From Lachnospiraceae bacterium (lineage in GTDB: Bacteria > Bacillota > Clostridia > Lachnospirales > Lachnospiraceae): 64,000 nucleotides of DNA. Positions 24,515 through 33,298 of the stretch are shown piece by piece; position 1 is the stretch's first letter; each line of letters begins with the position of its first letter. Under the pieces are notes generated by a model. The model did not search any database. It was not told the origin of the DNA and saw only the letters and a program-made list of their open reading frames with translations. The stretch lies in contig JAIEAP010000001.1 in assembly GCA_029071325.1 (NCBI GenBank), positions 41,764 through 105,763 on the forward strand, written 5' to 3'. The translations under genes were made by a program, and so were the position numbers.

Positions 24515-25066
24515 ATGAAGCGAGACATATTCAAAAGGTTCCTAAAGCGGGATTGGAAAAAAATAATTCTGATTATAATTCTGTTAATGTCGTCATACAA
24601 GGCATATGCGGACTACGTCAGGGCAGATCAGCGGGTGAAGGAGGCCGAGGAGGTAGTGATCATGGATTGGTTTGGACCGAGAGTACATTACGATAAGATA
24701 CAGGAGTGGAATGAGAGCGGCGTACGAGGCTGGGGTATATGGGATGAAGAAACCTGTGATCTGATTGAAGGTGCAATCGAAGCTGCAGATTTGTCTGAAG
24801 AGAGTATTTGGAATGAATGGGCAGTGCAGGAGGGTAGCAGCGGAGTGGAATTTCGCAAAAAGGTTTGTCTGGCTTTATTAAATGGCAGCTCGAAAACAGA
24901 CATGGAATTAGATATATGCGCTATGGATATTCAGCAGTTTGTGCGGGGGGTACAGACAATAGAACGAATTGCCAGCCGTGAAAAAATAAAGGATGAATAT
25001 GGGATCATAGAAGAGGGGAGTATTACAGCAATGTGGAATTTAGCGAACGGAGGAAGACCGCAATGA
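24515..25066 (+). CDS. Array protein 5: single-span membrane protein, KWFG/GWGNW domain
   Basis: 183 residues. MKRDIFKRFLKRDWKK and one span, then MDWFGPRVHYDK, EWNESGVRGWGIWDEETCDLIE, and an insertion of about 15 residues (EESIWNEWAVQEGSSG) before the ALLNGSS block, making it longer than copies 1 and 2. It ends TAMWNLANGG. Both shared cysteines are present. AGAGGGGGA is the ribosome site; the stop overlaps the next ATG. The 74-base identity with copy 2 around the membrane module points to gene conversion within the array. Confidence 0.75.
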   Translation: MKRDIFKRFLKRDWKKIILIIILLMSSYKAYADYVRADQRVKEAEEVVIMDWFGPRVHYDKIQEWNESGVRGWGIWDEETCDLIEGAIEAADLSEESIWNEWAVQEGSSGVEFRKKVCLALLNGSSKTDMELDICAMDIQQFVRGVQTIERIASREKIKDEYGIIEEGSITAMWNLANGGRPQ

Positions 25067-25623
25067 AAAAAACAGAATTTAAAGAGCGTATGAAATCATT
25101 TGTAGAACGAACCAGACCGTACTGGGTAGAAATTATTCTGCTTATAGTGATAGTGATTGCAGCAGGAGTTGCATGTAAGACTTATTTGTTCCCGCGCATC
25201 AGCGAACGGAAAGAGGCGGAAGAACAGGAGGCAGAACAGGAAACAAAGGAACGCTGGTTTGGACCAAACATATACGATGATATGGTTCAGGAGTGGAATG
25301 AGAACGGCGTGCGTGGCTGGGGAAACTGGAGCAAAGAGACATGTGACCTTCTGGAAAAAGCAATCCGAGCAGATCAGGAAGAAAAAGAACAGTTGAGAAG
25401 CAATGCACTGGCGTTGCTGAACGGCAGCGCCGATTCCGATATAGAATTGGATGTCCGCAAGATGGAGCTGATAGACTTTATTACGGCAGTACGGTATATG
25501 GAATATATGGCTTACAAAGAAAACCTGATGGATGCGAGAGGAATTGTGATACAGGAAGGGAATATATGGGATCAATGGCATGACTGGTATGATGAAAAAA
25601 CAGATGAAGATAGCGATAGATAG
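25063..25623 (+). CDS. Array protein 6: divergent single-span membrane protein
   Basis: 186 residues and the most divergent copy. N-terminus MKKTEFKERMKSFVERTRPYW, one span (EIILLIVIVIAAGVA), a long charged linker (EEQEAEQETKE), then ERWFGPNIYDDM and EWNENGVRGWGNWSKETCD. The second cysteine of the other copies is replaced (LDVRKME), so a disulfide would be absent here. The frame is open from 25033, but the ATG at 25063 overlaps the previous stop and matches the family start. It is the last cassette; the next gene encodes an LXG-partner-like protein. Confidence 0.75.
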   Translation: MKKTEFKERMKSFVERTRPYWVEIILLIVIVIAAGVACKTYLFPRISERKEAEEQEAEQETKERWFGPNIYDDMVQEWNENGVRGWGNWSKETCDLLEKAIRADQEEKEQLRSNALALLNGSADSDIELDVRKMELIDFITAVRYMEYMAYKENLMDARGIVIQEGNIWDQWHDWYDEKTDEDSDR

Positions 25624-25645
25624 AGTGCAATGAAAGGAGTCGCAT

Positions 25646-25909
25646 ATGGAAATTAAAAGCAATCAGGAACTGTCGGAGGCAGTAGGAGCGAGCATCCGTC
25701 AGGCAGGTGATTTTCTGGAAGAGAAAAACGTATATATGGCAGAGAATTCAAACATTCCTGCAGTAAGTAACAGTAAGCAGGCATACATCATCAGGAATAC
25801 GCTGATGCAGAGAATGAGCACTGCCTTATCTCAGGAAGCAGATGCTATTATTGGAACAGGAGCGGCAATTGCAGCAATGGATCATTCAGAAGCGGTCAAA
25901 CTGCAGTAG
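25646..25909 (+). CDS. TIGR04197-like small type VII secretion protein
   Basis: An 87-residue helical protein resembling the SACOL2603/TIGR04197 (DUF3130) group: IKSNQELSEAVGASIRQAGDFLEEKNV, then SNIPAVSNSKQAY and ALSQEADAIIGTGAAIAAMDH. Members partner LXG effectors and usually stand at the start of an LXG locus. Here it sits after the array, 22 bases behind it, with GAAAGGAG as ribosome site, and is followed by purE. It is either the first gene of a second LXG unit that was lost, or a partner of the effector at 20.5 kb displaced by rearrangement. Confidence 0.75.
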   Translation: MEIKSNQELSEAVGASIRQAGDFLEEKNVYMAENSNIPAVSNSKQAYIIRNTLMQRMSTALSQEADAIIGTGAAIAAMDHSEAVKLQ

Positions 25910-25952
25910 TAGTGGTTGTGAATAGTAATCCATATGAACAGAAAAATAACGC

Positions 25953-25981
25953 TTCAACTTCCGTGAAAAAGAGTGTATACT
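25953..25981 (+). promoter_or_regulatory. Probable purE promoter
   Basis: TTCAAC (25953-25958), 17-base spacer, TATACT (25976-25981), about 45 bases before the purE ATG. No purine riboswitch core was seen in the leader. Confidence 0.55.
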
Positions 25982-26026
25982 GTATATGAATTGTCTAAAA
26001 ACGGAAAGAGAAAAGGAGCAGATGAA

Positions 26027-26533
26027 ATGGCAAAAGTAGGAATTGTAATGGGGAGCGACTCGGACATGCCTGTAATGGCGAAAGCGGCGGATATTTTAGA
26101 GCAGCTTGGCATTGATTATGAGATGACGATCATCTCGGCACACCGGGAGCCGGATGTGTTCTTCGAGTATGCGAAGAGTGCGGAGAGCAAAGGTTTTAAG
26201 GTGATTATTGCAGGCGCGGGCATGGCGGCGCATCTGCCGGGTATGTGTGCGGCAATCTTTCCGATGCCTGTCATCGGTATTCCCATGCACACCACGTCTT
26301 TAGGGGGCAGAGATTCCCTGTATTCCATCGTTCAGATGCCTACCGGCATCCCGGTGGCAACCGTAGCGATCAACGGCGGAGCCAATGCGGGTATTCTGGC
26401 GGCCAAGATTCTTGCAACTTCGGATGAAGCTCTGCTGGAGCGGTTAAAGGAGTACTCGAAGGACTTAAAAGAACAGGTAGAGGCAAAGGACGCCCGGCTG
26501 CAGGAGGTCGGATATAAAGAGTATACAAAGTAG
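26027..26533 (+). CDS. purE: 5-(carboxyamino)imidazole ribonucleotide mutase
   Basis: Class I PurE, 168 residues, moving the carboxyl group of N5-CAIR to give CAIR in purine synthesis. The N-terminal MGSDSDMPVM binds the ribonucleotide phosphate; SAHREPD carries the conserved catalytic His; AGAGMAAHLPGM and the late INGGANAGILAAKIL are typical. AAAAGGAG fixes the start at ATG 26027 although the frame is open from 25973. The next pur genes follow only after two transporter genes. Confidence 0.95.
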   Translation: MAKVGIVMGSDSDMPVMAKAADILEQLGIDYEMTIISAHREPDVFFEYAKSAESKGFKVIIAGAGMAAHLPGMCAAIFPMPVIGIPMHTTSLGGRDSLYSIVQMPTGIPVATVAINGGANAGILAAKILATSDEALLERLKEYSKDLKEQVEAKDARLQEVGYKEYTK

Positions 26534-26564
26534 GGTACATTGAGAGAAAACGGAGGATTTAGGT

Positions 26565-28109
26565 ATGGAGGCAGCAGAATATATACCGGAGCTTTACGCT
26601 ACGTTCTGGGCGTTGATTCCGCCCATCGTGGCAATCGTGCTGGCGTTGATCACTAAGGAAGTCTACAGTTCCCTGTTCGTGGGAATTGTGATCGGAGGCC
26701 TGCTCTATTCGGGATTTCAGTTTGAAGGAACCGTGGTGCATGTCTTTGAGGACGGAATCGTGGGAGTGCTGACAGACCCTTATAACATGGGAATTATTGT
26801 ATTCCTGGTGGTGCTGGGCATTATGGTGGCAATGATGAATAAGGCAGGAGGCTCCGCAGCCTTCGGAAAATGGGCATCAGTGCACATTAAGAGCCGGGTG
26901 GGAGCCCAGTTGGCGACAATCCTGCTAGGAGTATTGATCTTTATTGACGACTATTTCAATTGTCTGACGGTGGGATCTGTGATGCGCCCGGTGACGGACA
27001 AGCACAAGGTGTCCCGTGCCAAGCTTGCCTATCTGATTGACGCAACGGCGGCCCCGGTGTGTATCATCGCTCCGATTTCTTCCTGGGCGGCAGCGGTGAC
27101 TGGCTTTGTGGAAGGAGAGGATGGATTTTCCATTTTCCTGCGGGCGATTCCCTATAACTATTACGCGCTTCTCACGATTGTCATGATGGTAGGGCTGGTG
27201 CTGATGAAGGTTGATTTTGGCTCCATGAAGCTGCATGAGGATAACGCGGGTAAGGGGGATCTCTTTACGACTGGCGCAGAGGAATATGGAACGAATGATG
27301 AGGTTGTGGAAAGTAAGGGGAAGGTCATTGATCTGATATTCCCCATTGTGACACTGATCGTCTGCTGCGTGATCGGGATGATCTACACCGGTAAATTTTT
27401 TGAGGGAGCTGGATTTATCGAGGCCTTTTCCGACTGTGATGCATCTGTGGGACTGATGCTGGGCAGCTTTTTTGCACTGGTGATCACCATTGTATTCTAT
27501 ATGGCAAGGAAGGTGCTGAAATTTAAGGAGTCCATGAACTGTGTGCCGGAAGGGTTTAAGGCTATGGTTCCTGCAATTTTGATACTTACCTTTGCGTGGA
27601 CGCTGAAAGCCATGACGGATAGCCTGGGAGCAAAAGAATATGTGGCAGACCTTATGTATCAGGCGTCCAGCGGTCTTTTGAATATGCTGCCGGCGATCAT
27701 CTTTGTTGTGGCATGCTTTCTGGCATTTGCTACAGGGACTTCATGGGGAACTTTTGGCATACTGATCCCTATTGTGGTACATACTTTTGAAAACAGTGAT
27801 CCCACCATGATGATTATTTCTATCTCTGCATGTATGGCAGGCGCTGTCTGCGGAGATCATTGTTCCCCTATATCGGATACGACAATCATGGCATCGGCAG
27901 GAGCCAGATGCAATCATGTGAATCATGTATCCACACAGATTCCGTATGTAATCGTGGTAGCGGCAGTATCCTTTGTGACTTACGTGATCGCAGGATTCGT
28001 GCAGAGCCCGGTTCTGCCGCTCATCATGGGTATTGTCATGACAATTGCTATCGTATTTATGATACGGTATCTGACTACTAAGAAAGCAGACGGGGAGATA
28101 AACGGATGA
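26565..28109 (+). CDS. NhaC family Na+/H+ antiporter-like transporter
   Basis: A polytopic membrane protein of 514 residues with about 11-13 spans. Family marks include the early ITKEVYSSLFVGIVIGGLL, IFIDDYFNCLTVGSVMRPV (near 125), DATAAPVCIIAPISSWAAA (near 163) and the late GTSWGTFGILIPIV followed by GDHCSPISDTTIMAS. The last motif is typical of NhaC and related antiporters. Transport of sodium or a small organic ion against protons is likely. GGAGGATTTAGGT is the ribosome site. It overlaps the next gene by four bases. Confidence 0.85.
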   Translation: MEAAEYIPELYATFWALIPPIVAIVLALITKEVYSSLFVGIVIGGLLYSGFQFEGTVVHVFEDGIVGVLTDPYNMGIIVFLVVLGIMVAMMNKAGGSAAFGKWASVHIKSRVGAQLATILLGVLIFIDDYFNCLTVGSVMRPVTDKHKVSRAKLAYLIDATAAPVCIIAPISSWAAAVTGFVEGEDGFSIFLRAIPYNYYALLTIVMMVGLVLMKVDFGSMKLHEDNAGKGDLFTTGAEEYGTNDEVVESKGKVIDLIFPIVTLIVCCVIGMIYTGKFFEGAGFIEAFSDCDASVGLMLGSFFALVITIVFYMARKVLKFKESMNCVPEGFKAMVPAILILTFAWTLKAMTDSLGAKEYVADLMYQASSGLLNMLPAIIFVVACFLAFATGTSWGTFGILIPIVVHTFENSDPTMMIISISACMAGAVCGDHCSPISDTTIMASAGARCNHVNHVSTQIPYVIVVAAVSFVTYVIAGFVQSPVLPLIMGIVMTIAIVFMIRYLTTKKADGEING

Positions 28110-29056
28110 AGCATGTAAAAGGGAGCGTTTTTCTGCTGATCGCCGCTTTTATATGGGGAACTGCTTTTGTGGCACAGACATCGGCAGCAGACAGTATCAA
28201 GCCTTTTACGTTTAACACGGCAAGGTCTCTGGTGGGGGCGGCATTCCTGGCAGTGCTGATCGGGCCAAGAGAACTTATGCGCAGACGCAAGTCCGGGGAA
28301 AATGGTACGCTGTCGGAGGAAGACAGGAAACGTAAGCGCAGGCGTCTGCTCCAGGGTGGGGCGCTCTGCGGTGTGGTTTTATTCTTTGCCATGAATTTTC
28401 AGCAGATGGGTATCAGTATCTATCCGGAAGAAGCTGCGGCATCCGGCCGGGCAGGATTTCTTACAGCGACTTATGTGGTGATGGTGGCATTATGTGCCAG
28501 ATTTACCGGTAAGAAGCTTCATCCCATGGTAGCGGTGGCAACGCTGGTATGTGTGGGTGGAATGTATCTATTGTGTATGGGCGGAGGATTGTCCGGCATT
28601 TACATGGGGGATGTTCTGGAGCTGATCTGTGCAGTGTGCTTTACGGCTCATATTCTTGTCATTGACCATTTCTCGGATGTGGAGAGTATGAAGCTGTGCT
28701 GCGGTCAGTTCCTTGTGGCGGGAATCATGTCTGCTATCGCAGCGTTTCTTACGGAATCACCTGATATGGGACTGTTATGGAATGCATGGTTTCCGATTTT
28801 CTATGTGGGGGTCATGTCCAGCGGCATTGCCTATACGCTTCAGATGGTGGGACAGAAATATGCGCCGCCCACGGTGGCATGTATTGTCATGAGCCTGGAA
28901 TCCGTTTTTGCAGCGCTGGCGGGATGGGTCATATTGACGGAGCGGTTGAGTTTCCGGGAGCTTATCGGCTGCATTCTGGTATTCGGAGCGGTCATATTGG
29001 CACAGGTGCCGCAGTTTCTGCATAAATCAGAGCAAGCGCCCCAGAGGACATCATAG
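28106..29056 (+). CDS. EamA (DMT superfamily) transporter
   Basis: 316 residues with ten hydrophobic spans in two EamA halves. The first half opens with LLIAAFIWGTAFVAQ and the second ends with SLESVFAALAGWVILTERLSFRELIGCILV, the classical EamA closing motif. A basic cytoplasmic loop (MRRRKSGENG..DRKRKRRRL) lies near residues 55-80. Probably an exporter of metabolites or amino acids; the substrate is unknown. It overlaps the NhaC gene by ATGA, so both are made together. Confidence 0.88.
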   Translation: MKHVKGSVFLLIAAFIWGTAFVAQTSAADSIKPFTFNTARSLVGAAFLAVLIGPRELMRRRKSGENGTLSEEDRKRKRRRLLQGGALCGVVLFFAMNFQQMGISIYPEEAAASGRAGFLTATYVVMVALCARFTGKKLHPMVAVATLVCVGGMYLLCMGGGLSGIYMGDVLELICAVCFTAHILVIDHFSDVESMKLCCGQFLVAGIMSAIAAFLTESPDMGLLWNAWFPIFYVGVMSSGIAYTLQMVGQKYAPPTVACIVMSLESVFAALAGWVILTERLSFRELIGCILVFGAVILAQVPQFLHKSEQAPQRTS

Positions 29057-29232
29057 AGATGCGCAGGGAAAGATATTAGTAAATATGAGGAAACAAACCC
29101 TATTAATAAGTAACACTAATAAGTTATATCATTTATTATAATTAGCTTTTCCAGCTGATACAGGTTATACTTAAAAGCGGCAGAGAGACGGTACAGATTT
29201 TAGGTGGTTAGGAAAAGACAGGAGGAGAGATC

Positions 29233-30258
29233 ATGGATTATAAGAACGCAGGAGTAGATATTGAGGCAGGCTACAAGTCTGTGGAGTTGATGAAGGAGCA
29301 TGTGAAGGGAACCATGCGGAAGGAAGTCCTCACAAATCTGGGGGGATTTTCGGGAGCATTTTCCGCGGCTGCTTTTAAGGATATGGAGAAGCCCACACTG
29401 GTATCGGGAACCGACGGAGTGGGAACCAAGATAAAGCTTGCATTTCTTCTGGACAAGCATGATACGATCGGAATTGACTGTGTGGCAATGTGTGTCAATG
29501 ATATTGCCTGCGCGGGTGGAGAACCGTTATTTTTCCTGGATTATATTGCATGTGGGAAGAACTATCCGGAGAAAATTGCCACTATCGTCAAGGGTGTGGC
29601 GGACGGCTGTAAGCAGGCAGGCGCAGCGCTGATCGGCGGAGAGACCGCAGAGCATCCCGGATTGATGCCGGAGGATGAGTACGATCTGGCAGGTTTTGCC
29701 GTGGGCATTGTGGACGAGAAAGATATTATTACCGGAGCAGATCTGGCAGAGGGGGATGTCTTGATCGGTATGGCATCTTCCGGCGTGCATTCCAACGGTT
29801 TTTCTCTGGTGCGCAAGGTGTTTACTATGGATAAGGCAACACTGGAAACATACCACGAGGAACTGGGGACGACTCTTGGCGAGGCATTGTTAGCCCCCAC
29901 CAGAATCTATGTGAAGGCATTGCATTCTGTGAAGGAGGCAGGGGTTCGGGTGAAGGCGTGCAGCCATATCACCGGAGGCGGTTTCTACGAAAACGTACCC
30001 AGGATGCTGCCGGAAGGAAAGTGTGCAGTGATCGAAAAGGACAGTTATCCGATTCCGCCTATCTTCGCCATGCTGGCAAGAGAGGGCAGAGTGGAAGAGA
30101 AGATGATGTACAATACATATAATATGGGACTGGGTATGGTGTTAGCAGTAGCGCCCCAGGACGTGGATGCTGCCATGGAGGCAATCAGTGCAGCAGGCGA
30201 GCAGCCCTATGTAGTGGGTAAGATTGAAAACGGAGAGAAAGGCGTTACATTATGTTAA
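29233..30258 (+). CDS. purM: Phosphoribosylformylglycinamidine cyclo-ligase
   Basis: AIR synthetase, 341 residues, closing the imidazole ring using ATP. Motifs: [11 protein letters not shown] at the N-terminus, [12 protein letters not shown] (near 58), [19 protein letters not shown] (near 82), GGETAEHPG (near 134), [13 protein letters not shown] (near 182) and [14 protein letters not shown] (near 248). GGAGGAG precedes the ATG. It overlaps purN by seven bases. A TATACT at 29166-29171 may be its -10. Leader 29057-29232 has no riboswitch I can recognise. Confidence 0.96.
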   Translation: MDYKNAGVDIEAGYKSVELMKEHVKGTMRKEVLTNLGGFSGAFSAAAFKDMEKPTLVSGTDGVGTKIKLAFLLDKHDTIGIDCVAMCVNDIACAGGEPLFFLDYIACGKNYPEKIATIVKGVADGCKQAGAALIGGETAEHPGLMPEDEYDLAGFAVGIVDEKDIITGADLAEGDVLIGMASSGVHSNGFSLVRKVFTMDKATLETYHEELGTTLGEALLAPTRIYVKALHSVKEAGVRVKACSHITGGGFYENVPRMLPEGKCAVIEKDSYPIPPIFAMLAREGRVEEKMMYNTYNMGLGMVLAVAPQDVDAAMEAISAAGEQPYVVGKIENGEKGVTLC

Positions 30259-30878
30259 AGCTGGCAGTGCTGGTATCCGGCGGAGGGACGAACCTTCAGG
30301 CAATTCTGGATGCCATAGATCATGGGGCGATCACCAATGCACAGGTGGAGGTTGTCATCAGCAACAACGCCGGCGCATACGCGCTGGAGCGGGCAGCCGG
30401 GAAGGGCATCCGCCATCTGTGCATCAGCCCGAAGGATTATGAGAGCAGAGAAGCATTTAATGAGGATTTCCTGCGTCAGTTGGACAGCTATCAGGTGGAT
30501 CTGGTGGTTCTCGCCGGCTTTCTGGTGGTGATTCCGCCGGAGATGATTGCAAAATACCGCAACCGCATCATTAACATCCATCCGTCCCTGATCCCCTCGT
30601 TCTGCGGGAAGGGATATTACGGATTAAAGGTACATGAGGGTGTGCTGGCGCGGGGCGCAAAGGTAACCGGCGCCACGGTGCATTTTGTAGATGAGGGAAC
30701 GGACACGGGCCCCATTATTTTGCAGAAAGCGGTAGAGGTGCAGCAGAATGATACGCCGGAGGTGCTGCAGCGCCGTGTCATGGAGCAGGCAGAATGGAAG
30801 ATTCTGCCCCAGGCGATCGATCTGATTGCCAACGGCAGAATCACAGTGGAAGACGGCAGGGTCCGTATTGCAGAGTAG
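30252..30878 (+). CDS. purN: Phosphoribosylglycinamide formyltransferase
   Basis: GAR transformylase using 10-formyl-tetrahydrofolate, 208 residues. It begins [15 protein letters not shown] with the substrate loop, and has the active-site set [17 protein letters not shown] (Asn, His) and [13 protein letters not shown] with the catalytic Asp. It starts within the end of purM and is followed after nine bases by purD. Length and motifs are normal. Confidence 0.95.
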   Translation: MLKLAVLVSGGGTNLQAILDAIDHGAITNAQVEVVISNNAGAYALERAAGKGIRHLCISPKDYESREAFNEDFLRQLDSYQVDLVVLAGFLVVIPPEMIAKYRNRIINIHPSLIPSFCGKGYYGLKVHEGVLARGAKVTGATVHFVDEGTDTGPIILQKAVEVQQNDTPEVLQRRVMEQAEWKILPQAIDLIANGRITVEDGRVRIAE

Positions 30879-30887
30879 GAGGCAGAT

Positions 30888-32162
30888 ATGAAAGTATTAG
30901 TAGTAGGAAGCGGCGGCAGAGAACATGCGATCATTGCCAGCGTGGCAAAAAGCAGCCGTGTGGATAAGATATACTGCGCCCCCGGTAACGCCGGAATCGG
31001 TCAGATGGCAGAATGCGTACCCATCGGCGCTATGGAATTTGATAGGCTGGTGGCATTCGCCAGAGAACAGGCAATTGATTTTACCATTGTCGGCATGGAT
31101 GACCCATTGGTAGGGGGGATTGTGGATGCATTTGAGGCGGAAGGCTTAAAGGTGTTCGGTCCCCGGAAGAATGCAGCGATCCTGGAGGGCTCCAAGGCAT
31201 TTTCCAAAGACCTGATGAAGAAATATCATATTCCCACAGCGGGTTATGAGACCTTCGATGATCCGAAGCAGGCGTTGGCTTATCTGGAAACTGCCAAAAT
31301 GCCCATTGTGTTAAAGGCGGATGGTCTTGCCCTGGGCAAGGGCGTGTTGATCTGCAATACGCTGGAGGAGGCAAAGGCCGGTGTCAAAGAAATCATGGAA
31401 GACAAGAAGTTCGGCGAAGCGGGCAATCATATGGTGGTAGAAGAATTTATGACGGGGCGGGAAGTATCTGTATTGTCTTTTGTGGACGGTAAAACCATAC
31501 AGATCATGTCTTCCGCCCAGGATCACAAGCGGGCTCAGGACGGAGATCAGGGTTTAAATACCGGGGGAATGGGGACGTTTTCCCCGAGTCCTTTCTACAC
31601 CAAGGACGTGGACGAGTTCTGCAAGAAATATATCTACCAGGCTACTGTAGACGCTATGGCGGCGGAGGGAAGGCCTTTTGTGGGCGTGATCTTCTTCGGA
31701 CTTATGCTGACAGAGGAGGGACCGAAGGTGTTGGAGTACAATGCGCGTTTCGGCGATCCGGAGGCACAGGTAGTGCTGCCCCGCATGAAGAATGATATCA
31801 TAGATGTGATGGAGGCATGCGTGGAAGGCAGATTAGATACCATTGACCTTTCCTTTGAGGATAATGCGGCGGTCTGCGTTGTGCTGGCATCCGATGGATA
31901 TCCGGTGGCTTATGAGAAGGGACTTCCCATCAGCGGACTGGAGAACTTTAACGGCAAAGAGGGATATTACTGTTTCCATGCAGGAACGAAATTAAGTGAT
32001 GATGGTAAGATCGTCACAAACGGCGGACGTGTGCTGGGTATCACTGCTAAGGGAGCGGATCTTAAGGAAGCCAGAGCCAATGCCTATCAGGCAACGGAAT
32101 GGGTGGAATTTGCCAATAAATATATGCGGCATGACATCGGGAAGGCAATTGACGAGGCATAG
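30888..32162 (+). CDS. purD: Phosphoribosylamine-glycine ligase
   Basis: GAR synthetase, 424 residues, ATP-grasp enzyme of the second purine step. N-terminal VVGSGGREHAI, the ATP-grasp parts VLKADGLALGKGV (near 145) and VVEEFMTGREVSVLSF (near 183), QDHKRAQDGDQGLNTGGMG (near 218), and EYNARFGDPEAQVVLPR (near 288). AGGAGGCAG precedes the ATG. Last gene of the purMND run; a hairpin follows at 32236. Confidence 0.96.
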   Translation: MKVLVVGSGGREHAIIASVAKSSRVDKIYCAPGNAGIGQMAECVPIGAMEFDRLVAFAREQAIDFTIVGMDDPLVGGIVDAFEAEGLKVFGPRKNAAILEGSKAFSKDLMKKYHIPTAGYETFDDPKQALAYLETAKMPIVLKADGLALGKGVLICNTLEEAKAGVKEIMEDKKFGEAGNHMVVEEFMTGREVSVLSFVDGKTIQIMSSAQDHKRAQDGDQGLNTGGMGTFSPSPFYTKDVDEFCKKYIYQATVDAMAAEGRPFVGVIFFGLMLTEEGPKVLEYNARFGDPEAQVVLPRMKNDIIDVMEACVEGRLDTIDLSFEDNAAVCVVLASDGYPVAYEKGLPISGLENFNGKEGYYCFHAGTKLSDDGKIVTNGGRVLGITAKGADLKEARANAYQATEWVEFANKYMRHDIGKAIDEA

Positions 32163-32235
32163 ACGCAAGTGCAGGCATGAAAATCATAGCGGCGTTGTGT
32201 CTCGTTGCCGCGGGAATACGTTAGGAAACAATGGG

Positions 32236-32273
32236 AATCTTCATGCGCTTGCTTAGCGCATGGAGATTTTCTG
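32236..32273 (+). terminator. Hairpin after purD
   Basis: AATCTTCATGCGC (32236-32248) pairs with GCGCATGGAGATT (32256-32268) with one G/T position, then TTTCT. The T-run is short, so strength is doubtful. Confidence 0.55.
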
Positions 32274-32432
32274 CTATGCAGATTGCTACGGCGCTTGCAA
32301 TCGGCGCGTATGGAACTTGTCAGCATTTTCGATCAATTCGGCCGGAAAGCCTTGCACACATAGTGGAAATTGGTTACAATAATTATTTATAATGTACCTT
32401 TGGAGATAAATACAATAAGGAGTGGATGCAGT

Positions 32433-33281
32433 ATGAGCAGAGCAGATCGGATTTTCATAGATATGTGCCAGGATATTCTGGAAAACGGCGTCAGTACAGA
32501 GGGCGAGAAGGTGCGGCCGCATTGGGAGGATGGCAGCAGTGCGTATACCATCAAAAAATTCGGTGTGGTGAACCGCTATGATCTGTCTAAGGAATTTCCT
32601 GCAATTACCCTGCGTCCCACGGCCATTAAGAGCTGTACCGATGAGATGTTGTGGATCTGGCAGATGAAATCCAATAATATCCACGATCTTCACAGTCATG
32701 TGTGGGATGAGTGGGCGGATGAAAGCGGTTCTATCGGAAAGGCATACGGTTATCAGATGGGCTTGAAGCATCAGTATCGCGAGGGGATGTTTGACCAGGT
32801 GGATCGCGTGATCTATGATCTGAAAAATAATCCCTTCAGCCGCCGGATCATGACCAATATGTATGTGCATCAGGATCTGAGCGAGATGAACCTCTATCCC
32901 TGCGCTTACAGTATGACCTTCAATGTGACCCAGAAGAAGGGGCAGCAGAGGCTGACGCTGAATGCCGTGTTAAATCAGCGTTCCCAGGACATTCTGACAG
33001 CAAATAACTGGAATGTCTGCCAGTATGCGGTGCTGCTGCATATGCTGGCACAGGTGTGTGATATGAATGTGGGTGAGCTGGTGCATGTGATCGCGGATGC
33101 CCATATCTATGACAGGCATATTCCAATTGTGCGGGAATTGATCGCAAGACCGGTGTACGATGCTCCGGATTTCTGGCTCAATCCTGATGTAAGGGATTTT
33201 TATCAGTTTACCAGAAATGATGTGCGGCTGGATCATTACGTTACGGGACCTCAGATTGAGCATATTCCTGTGGCAGTATAG
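32433..33281 (+). CDS. thyA: Thymidylate synthase, divergent ThyA
   Basis: 282 residues, making dTMP from dUMP and methylene-tetrahydrofolate. The catalytic Cys is in NLYPCAYSMTF near residue 155; most ThyA proteins have PCH there, so the usual His is replaced by Ala. Other required parts are kept: NQRSQDILTANN (phosphate-binding Arg, Ser and Asp), NVCQYAVLLHMLAQ, and DAHIYDRH binding the sugar. The frame is open from 32370, but AAGGAGTGG sets the start at ATG 32433. It is 17 bases before the AEC transporter gene. I judge it a true thymidylate synthase of a divergent clade; a related pyrimidine hydroxymethylase-like activity is the alternative. Confidence 0.88.
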   Translation: MSRADRIFIDMCQDILENGVSTEGEKVRPHWEDGSSAYTIKKFGVVNRYDLSKEFPAITLRPTAIKSCTDEMLWIWQMKSNNIHDLHSHVWDEWADESGSIGKAYGYQMGLKHQYREGMFDQVDRVIYDLKNNPFSRRIMTNMYVHQDLSEMNLYPCAYSMTFNVTQKKGQQRLTLNAVLNQRSQDILTANNWNVCQYAVLLHMLAQVCDMNVGELVHVIADAHIYDRHIPIVRELIARPVYDAPDFWLNPDVRDFYQFTRNDVRLDHYVTGPQIEHIPVAV

Positions 33282-33298
33282 AAGGAAGTGTATAACAA

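Larger units (their letters stand above)
22162..25623 (+). repeat. Tandem array of KWFG/GWGNW cassettes
   Basis: Seven head-to-tail copies of one domain: the tail of the LXG gene, then genes at 22608, 23108, 23666, a broken copy at 24158, 24515 and 25063. The codon run for EWNENG recurs at 22261, 22797, 23297, 23855, 24704 (as EWNESG) and 25291. The first two free copies are offset by exactly 500 bases. All copies point the same way and several overlap by ATGA. Confidence 0.9.

Noticed and set aside
24469..24696. A 75-codon plus-strand frame over the start of array gene 5
   Set aside because: It is an alternative frame of array gene 5 and the broken copy, without the membrane module.
22261..25400. 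Regular repeats suggesting a CRISPR array
   Set aside because: Units are 500-850 bases long and encode proteins with start sites and membrane spans; there are no short repeats with spacers.
25910..26026. Possible purine riboswitch before purE
   Set aside because: No conserved purine-aptamer core or suitable three-way fold was seen; only a promoter pattern.
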